Position numbers and translations under genes: made by a program
Notes under the pieces: model-generated
Seen by the model: the letters and a program-made list of their open reading frames with translations, nothing else
Told to the model about the DNA's origin: nothing
The model's database searches: none
Source of the DNA: a bacterium
Lineage (GTDB): Bacteria; Krumholzibacteriota; Krumholzibacteria; LZORAL124-64-63
DNA: 9,807 bases
Direction: 5' to 3'
Assembly: GCA_016873405.1 (NCBI GenBank)
Contig: VGXH01000035.1
Coordinates: 1-9,807 of the forward strand
In this document: positions 6,377-9,807 of the stretch, piece after piece
Position numbering within the stretch: position 1 is the stretch's first letter
Layout: each line of letters begins with the position of its first letter

Positions 6377-6949
6377 GTGACGAACAACGCAAGGCGCCTG
6401 CCCGACCGCCTGTCCCTCGAGCGTTCCGCGCTGGTCGTCATCGACCTGCAGGAGCGCTTCCGCGCCTTGATCCACGGCATGGATCAGGTGCTGGAGCGCT
6501 CGCTGCGGCTGATCGGCTTCTGCCGCCAGTTGGACGTCCCCGTGCTGGTGACCGAGCAGTACCCGCGCGGTCTGGGCGTGACGGTGTCCGAGATCCGCGA
6601 GGCCTGCCGGCCCTTCACGGCGTTCGAGAAGAATTCCTTCAGCTGCGCCGGCGGCGAGGGGTTCCTGGCGGCCTTGCGGGCCACCGGGCGCGACCAGGTC
6701 GTGCTGTGCGGGATCGAGACGCACGTCTGCGTCTACCAGACGGCGTGCGACCTGCTGCGCGAGGGCTTCCAGGTGGCGCTGGCGGCGGACGCGGTCAGTT
6801 CCTGCCGGCCGGCCGACCGCGAGCTGGCCCTGCAGCGGCTGCGCGACGTCGGCGCCGACGTCATGGGCTCCCAGATGGTCATGTTCGAGATGCTGCGCGT
6901 GGCGGGCACGCCCGAGTTCAAGCGCGTCTCGACGTTCCTGAAGAACTAG
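6377..6949 (+). CDS. Isochorismatase-fold cysteine hydrolase, ISOC1/ISOC2-like
   Basis: 190 residues from a GTG start with GGGAGG five bases upstream. The catalytic triad of the isochorismatase/nicotinamidase superfamily is present: Asp23 (VVIDLQ), Lys85 (FEKNSF) and Cys118 (GIETHVCV). Gly112-Ile113 stands at the usual cis-peptide before the active cysteine. The segment TEQYPRGLGVTVSEI and the FEK-FS block match the ISOC1/ISOC2 (MAR1, YcaC-like) branch better than nicotinamidases, whose metal-binding D-x-H motif is not seen after Asp23. Members of this branch have largely unknown substrates, so no pathway is assigned. There is no signal peptide, so it is cytoplasmic. The gene lies 22 bp after the PLD gene and 27 bp before the acyl-CoA dehydrogenase, consistent with an operon. 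Confidence 0.9.
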   Translation: MTNNARRLPDRLSLERSALVVIDLQERFRALIHGMDQVLERSLRLIGFCRQLDVPVLVTEQYPRGLGVTVSEIREACRPFTAFEKNSFSCAGGEGFLAALRATGRDQVVLCGIETHVCVYQTACDLLREGFQVALAADAVSSCRPADRELALQRLRDVGADVMGSQMVMFEMLRVAGTPEFKRVSTFLKN

Positions 6950-6976
6950 CCGCGGCGCGGCGAGAAAGGCGATCCG

Positions 6977-8143
6977 ATGAGCAGCTATACCGGCGTCGAC
7001 TTCTACCGCCTGGACCAGACCCTCAGCGACGAGGAGCGCGGCGTGCGCGACGTCGTGCGCCGATTCGTCGACGAGCGCTTCGTGCCGGTGGTGCGCGAGC
7101 ACTTCCGGGCGGGGACCTTCCCGCTGGACCTGATCCCCGAGCTGGGCGCCCTCGGCCTGCTCGGCTCCTCGGTCAAGGGCCCCGGCTGCCCCGGCCTGAG
7201 CCCGACGGTCTACGGACTGATCTGCCGCGAATTGGAGCGCGGCGACAGCGGCCTGCGCAGCTTCGCTTCGGTGCAGGGCAGCCTGGTGATGTGGCCCATC
7301 GCCACCTATGGCACCGATGAGCAGCGGCAGCGCTGGCTGCCGGACCTGGCCGCGGGGCGACGCATCGGCTGCTTCGGGCTGACGGAGGCCGACCACGGCT
7401 CGGACCCCGGCGGCATGAAGACGCGCGCCGAGCGCGACGGCCGGGACTGGATCCTCAGGGGCAGCAAGCTGTGGATCACCAACGCCAACCTGGCGGACGT
7501 GGCCGTGGTCTGGGCCCGCACGCCCGACGGCGTGTCCGGCTTCCTGGTCGAGCGCGGCATGCCCGGCTTTGCGACCAATCCGATCCACGGCAAGTACAGC
7601 CTGCGCGCCAGCGACACCGGCGAGCTGGTCTTCGACGAGGTGCGCCTGCCCGACAGCGCGCGGCTGCCCGGCGCGCGCGGCCTCAAGGCGCCGCTGTCCT
7701 GCCTCAATCAGGCCCGCTACGGCATCGCCTGGGGCGCCGTCGGCGCCGCCATGGACTGCTATGACACCGCGCTCCGCTACGCGCAGCAGCGGCAGCAGTT
7801 CGACCGGCCCATCGCCTCGTTCCAGCTGGTCCAGCAGAAGCTCGTGGAGATGCTCACGGGGATCACGCAGGCGCAGGCGCTGTGCAGCCGGCTGGGCCGC
7901 CTCAAGGACCAGGGCGTCGATGAGGTGCCCCTGGTCTCGCTGGCCAAGCGCGCGCACGTGGCGATGGCGCTGGACTGCGCCCGCAAGGCGCGCGACATCC
8001 TGGGCGCGGCCGGCATCACCGACGAGTTCGCGCCGGGGCGGCACATGGCCAACCTGGAGTCGGTCTACACGTACGAAGGCACCCACGACATCCATACGCT
8101 GATCGTGGGTGCCGAGATCACCGGGCTGCCGGCCTTCCGCTGA
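6977..8143 (+). CDS. gcdH: Glutaryl-CoA dehydrogenase-type acyl-CoA dehydrogenase
   Basis: 388 residues, the usual length for the family; ATG start with AAAGG seven bases upstream. The N-terminal helical, central beta and C-terminal helical acyl-CoA dehydrogenase parts are all present, with the FAD-binding blocks CFGLTEADHGSDP and LWITNANLAD. The C-terminal YEGTHDIHTLIVG-ITG-AF block is characteristic of glutaryl-CoA dehydrogenase. The catalytic base is Glu367, preceded by Tyr366. Glu87, Arg94 and Ser95 (in ELERGDSGLRS) match the residues that in human GCDH bind the glutaryl carboxylate and support decarboxylation; the non-decarboxylating enzymes of sulfate reducers are recalled to replace the Glu87 and Tyr369 equivalents. 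I therefore infer FAD-dependent oxidative decarboxylation of glutaryl-CoA to crotonyl-CoA, in lysine/tryptophan or glutarate breakdown, with electrons passing to ETF. It is the last gene of the operon. Other pathway genes are not in the window. Confidence 0.92.
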   Translation: MSSYTGVDFYRLDQTLSDEERGVRDVVRRFVDERFVPVVREHFRAGTFPLDLIPELGALGLLGSSVKGPGCPGLSPTVYGLICRELERGDSGLRSFASVQGSLVMWPIATYGTDEQRQRWLPDLAAGRRIGCFGLTEADHGSDPGGMKTRAERDGRDWILRGSKLWITNANLADVAVVWARTPDGVSGFLVERGMPGFATNPIHGKYSLRASDTGELVFDEVRLPDSARLPGARGLKAPLSCLNQARYGIAWGAVGAAMDCYDTALRYAQQRQQFDRPIASFQLVQQKLVEMLTGITQAQALCSRLGRLKDQGVDEVPLVSLAKRAHVAMALDCARKARDILGAAGITDEFAPGRHMANLESVYTYEGTHDIHTLIVGAEITGLPAFR

Positions 8144-8165
8144 GCGGAGGGCCGGCCCCGGGCCG

Positions 8166-8352
8166 CTAGCCCGGACTATTCACGAAGGTCCGAGCGAGGG
8201 TGAGGAAATTGCCCTTCTGCGAAGGCGAAATCCGGTCTCGGCGAGGGAGGCGTACCCGATGCGGTACGTTGACCTCGCCGAGACCGGATTTCGCCTTCGC
8301 AGAAGGGCAATTGACCAGCCGCAGCCGGACCTTCGTGAATAGTCCGGGCTAG
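8166..8352. mobile_element. MITE-like nested palindromic element with CTAG ends
   Basis: A 187-bp element lies between two convergent genes. Its outer arms, 8166-8192 and 8326-8352, are a perfect 27-bp inverted repeat (begins CTAGCCCGGACTATTCACG). Inside, 8207-8246 and 8273-8312 are a second perfect 40-bp inverted repeat. At the centre, CGTACC (8251-8256) and GGTACG (8263-8268) pair across a 6-base loop. Only about 14 bases on each side between the arms are unpaired. CTAG at both ends is itself palindromic, so it may be a 4-bp target duplication flanking a 179-bp element (8170-8348) or part of the arms. No transposase is encoded. The shape fits a non-autonomous transposable element; the CCCGGA...TATTCA end loosely recalls some IS1380-type ends, which is a weak memory-based impression. 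As RNA it would fold into a very strong stem and could terminate both genes. Confidence 0.75.
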
Positions 8353-9359
8353 AACTTGTAGCCCAGCCCCAGCGCCAGCGCCTGCTTGAACTGCCCGGCC
8401 TTGCGGACGGCGCCCAGCACGGCGGCCTCGTTGACGAGCACGCCGTCGCCGGGGAGCGCCGGCTTGACCGAGTTGTCGTACTTGTCGTAGACCCAGCGCG
8501 TCATCAGCTTGACCGAGATCACCTTCGTGATGTTCGCCGAGAAGCTGTTCTCCCAGTCCAGATCCAACGCGGTGGTGTAGTCCGCGATGTCGTCCGGCAT
8601 CGCCGTCGTCGAGGTGAACCCGTCCTCGAACGTCGACTTGCCCGACCAGGTCAGCGGCCGGTCGGCGACCAGCTTCGACTCCCAGTCGACGCGCCCCTCC
8701 AGCAGCGGCGTCCGGTACTCCGCCACCAGTTCGACCGCCGAGGTGTAGGCGGTCTCCGAGATCGTCGCCGTCGACGGGGCCGGCCCGCTGAAGAAGCTGC
8801 GGCTGCTCTGCACCAGGGCCAGGCCGGCGCGCACGGTGAACGAGCGCTTCTCCTCGTTGATGAAGCGGCGCGAGATGCCGGCGGACTCGCGGAACGTCAG
8901 CGGGTTGAGGTTCTGGCCGCGGCCGGCGCCGTCGCTCAGGTCGCGGAACAGCGACGAGAACCCGAGCGCGAAGTAGGGCTCCCAGCCGCGCGCGTTGCCG
9001 ATGGCTCCGAGCGACTCGAACTCGATCGCGTCGGTGCTCTTGTCCGGGCGCTGCCAGTAGAGGCCGCCCTGCGCGTCGCGCTGCTGCTGGTGGTTCTGGC
9101 CGTAGGCCAGCTTGAGCGTGTTGCGCCAATTGAACTTCTCGCTCACCTGCTTCTCGTGGCGCGAGTTGACGCCGAGCGACCAGTTGATGGAGCCCTTGTC
9201 GCCGCCGTTCCAGTTGCGGCTGTACGAACTCTGCAGGACGTTCACGCCGACTTCCGTCTCGTGGCGCGAGGCGCCGGGCGCCAGCGGATCGGCCGCCGTC
9301 GCCGTCGTTCCCCAAGTCAAGCCGGCGACGGCCGCAGCGATCGCGAATGCCTGCTTCAT
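8349..9359 (-). CDS. Outer-membrane beta-barrel protein, DUF3078-like
   Basis: 336 residues with a Sec signal peptide (about 1-22, TATA-AD) and a C-terminal ALGLGYKF ending in Phe, the signature recognised by the BAM complex. In between are alternating amphipathic strands typical of a beta-barrel. The start of the mature part, NVLQSSYSRNWNGGDKGSINW with following N-S-R-H-E-K, resembles DUF3078 proteins (N-x-S-Q...NW-GG-x-x-S). Its transport or structural role is unknown. The ATG at 9359 is preceded by GGAGGG (complement of 9368-9373) at eight bases. It lies 31 bp after the OmpA-domain gene on the same strand, so cotranscription is likely. The stop codon TAG is supplied by the CTAG at the edge of the adjoining palindromic element. 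Confidence 0.85.
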   Translation of the reverse strand: MKQAFAIAAAVAGLTWGTTATAADPLAPGASRHETEVGVNVLQSSYSRNWNGGDKGSINWSLGVNSRHEKQVSEKFNWRNTLKLAYGQNHQQQRDAQGGLYWQRPDKSTDAIEFESLGAIGNARGWEPYFALGFSSLFRDLSDGAGRGQNLNPLTFRESAGISRRFINEEKRSFTVRAGLALVQSSRSFFSGPAPSTATISETAYTSAVELVAEYRTPLLEGRVDWESKLVADRPLTWSGKSTFEDGFTSTTAMPDDIADYTTALDLDWENSFSANITKVISVKLMTRWVYDKYDNSVKPALPGDGVLVNEAAVLGAVRKAGQFKQALALGLGYKF

Positions 9360-9390
9360 CCCCGTTTCCCTCCGGTTTCCTGGTCCCTGA

Positions 9391-9807
9391 CTAAGGCTGC
9401 GCCCCGATCACCACGTCGATGCGCCGGTTGCGCGCCATGCCGGCCTTCGTGCTGTTCGGCGCGATGGGCCGGTCGGGCCCGTGACCCGCTGTGGCGATGG
9501 CGTCGGCCGCGAGCGACAGCTTCTTCTCGAGCAGACGCGCCACCGTCGCCGCCCGCTTCTGCGACAGCTTGAGATTGGCGTCGCGCCCGCCGCTGTCGTC
9601 GGTGTGTCCTTCCACCTTCACCGGCGCGCCCGGAAACCGGGCGATCGCGTCGGCGATGCGGCCCACCAGCTTCTCCTGCCCCTTGCCCAGGTCGGCGCTG
9701 CCGACGCCGAAGGACAGGGCGAACACGCGCAGCACGACCGCGCCGTCGGCGTTGACGGAAATCTCGGCCTCATCCTTGCCGAAAGCGTTCCGCACGGCCG
9801 CGATGGC
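9391..9807 (-). CDS. OmpA-family C-terminal peptidoglycan-binding domain protein (partial)
   Basis: The frame is open to the right edge, so only the last 138 residues are seen and the GTG at 9795 is probably not the real start. The sequence runs LSFGVGSADL, then VKVEGHTDDSGGRDANLKLS followed by QKRAATVARLL, then GHGPDRPIAPNSTKAGMARNRRIDVVI. These are the strand, TD-x-x-G-x-x-x-x-N-x-x-LS-x-x-RA and RNRR blocks of OmpA-like domains (OmpA/MotB/Pal). The Asp of GHTD and the Arg of KRA are the residues known to hold the diaminopimelate of peptidoglycan, so the protein presumably tethers the envelope. What precedes the domain (barrel, lipoprotein anchor or other) cannot be seen. It is followed by the DUF3078-like outer-membrane gene 31 bp downstream. 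Confidence 0.88.
   Translation of the reverse strand, partial: AIAAVRNAFGKDEAEISVNADGAVVLRVFALSFGVGSADLGKGQEKLVGRIADAIARFPGAPVKVEGHTDDSGGRDANLKLSQKRAATVARLLEKKLSLAADAIATAGHGPDRPIAPNSTKAGMARNRRIDVVIGAQP

Noticed and set aside
3330..6380. Very long plus-strand open frame of about 1016 residues
   Set aside because: It runs across the transketolase end, antisense to both Cys-rich genes and out of frame through the PLD gene. Its composition (Arg/Pro/Gly-rich, antisense Cys repeats) is that of a GC-rich shadow frame.
6377..6949. Nicotinamidase (pncA) assignment
   Set aside because: The D-x-H metal site expected after the catalytic Asp is not present, and the GLG-TV-EI and FEK-FS blocks fit the ISOC/YcaC-like branch.
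6278..8095. Long minus-strand open frame opposite the hydrolase and dehydrogenase genes
   Set aside because: It is exactly antisense to two genes with complete catalytic motifs and normal lengths; its sequence is low-complexity and His/Ala/Arg-rich.
8109..8342. Short plus-strand open frame covering the palindromic element
   Set aside because: It exists only because the inverted repeats lack stops in that frame; the peptide (ARTIHEGP...) also appears from the other strand owing to the symmetry, and it has no ribosome site.
8166..8352. CRISPR repeat or REP-type repeat
   Set aside because: There is one copy of nested inverted arms and no direct repeats with spacers; at 187 bp it is much longer than REP sequences and has mobile-element-like ends.

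Overview
The window is GC-rich throughout (strong G/C preference at third codon positions) and almost fully coding. It holds eight well-supported or likely protein genes plus two partial genes cut by the window edges are included in that count: an edge-truncated triple-module protein, a transketolase-like enzyme, two Cys-rich exported proteins, a phospholipase D-fold protein, an isochorismatase-fold hydrolase, a glutaryl-CoA dehydrogenase-type acyl-CoA dehydrogenase, a DUF3078-like outer-membrane protein and an edge-truncated OmpA-domain protein. The beta-barrel protein ending in Phe and the OmpA domain indicate a Gram-negative (two-membrane) bacterium. The DUF3078-like barrel and high GC would fit a GC-rich FCB-group or similar phylum (Krumholzibacteriota/Eisenbacteria-like), but that placement is only a guess. 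No tRNA, rRNA, CRISPR, integrase or transposase gene is visible.

Layout. Bases 1-1005 (+): C-terminal part of an unidentified protein built from repeated beta-rich modules. 1132-3477 (+): a 781-residue thiamine-diphosphate enzyme of the transketolase superfamily, followed by two GC-rich hairpins that separate it from the convergent minus-strand block. 3604-4813 (-): two neighbouring exported Cys-rich genes. The upstream one (4304-4813) is a small membrane-anchored or secreted protein with a CxxCxxC cluster. The downstream one (3604-4248) has 30 cysteines arranged in two sets of tandem repeats, and looks like a periplasmic metal-binding protein. 4814-5073 is a divergent intergenic region. 5074-8143 (+): a tightly spaced probable operon of a secreted PLD-family protein that resembles animal PLD3/PLD4, an ISOC1/ISOC2-like isochorismatase-fold hydrolase, and glutaryl-CoA dehydrogenase.

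8166-8352 is a compact 187-bp element made of three nested perfect inverted repeats (27, 40 and 6 bp) flanked or ended by CTAG. It lies exactly between the converging acyl-CoA dehydrogenase and outer-membrane-protein genes. It looks like a non-autonomous mobile element (MITE-like) that could also serve as a bidirectional terminator. 8349-9807 (-): the DUF3078-like outer-membrane protein and, 31 bp upstream of it, the C-terminal OmpA domain of a protein that runs off the right edge; the two are probably cotranscribed.

The most distinctive items are the repeat-built Cys-rich protein with its Cys-rich partner, the nested palindromic element, and the bacterial PLD3-like protein. I see no complete new multi-gene system that can be claimed from sequence alone; the Cys-rich pair is the best candidate for an undescribed metal-handling module.
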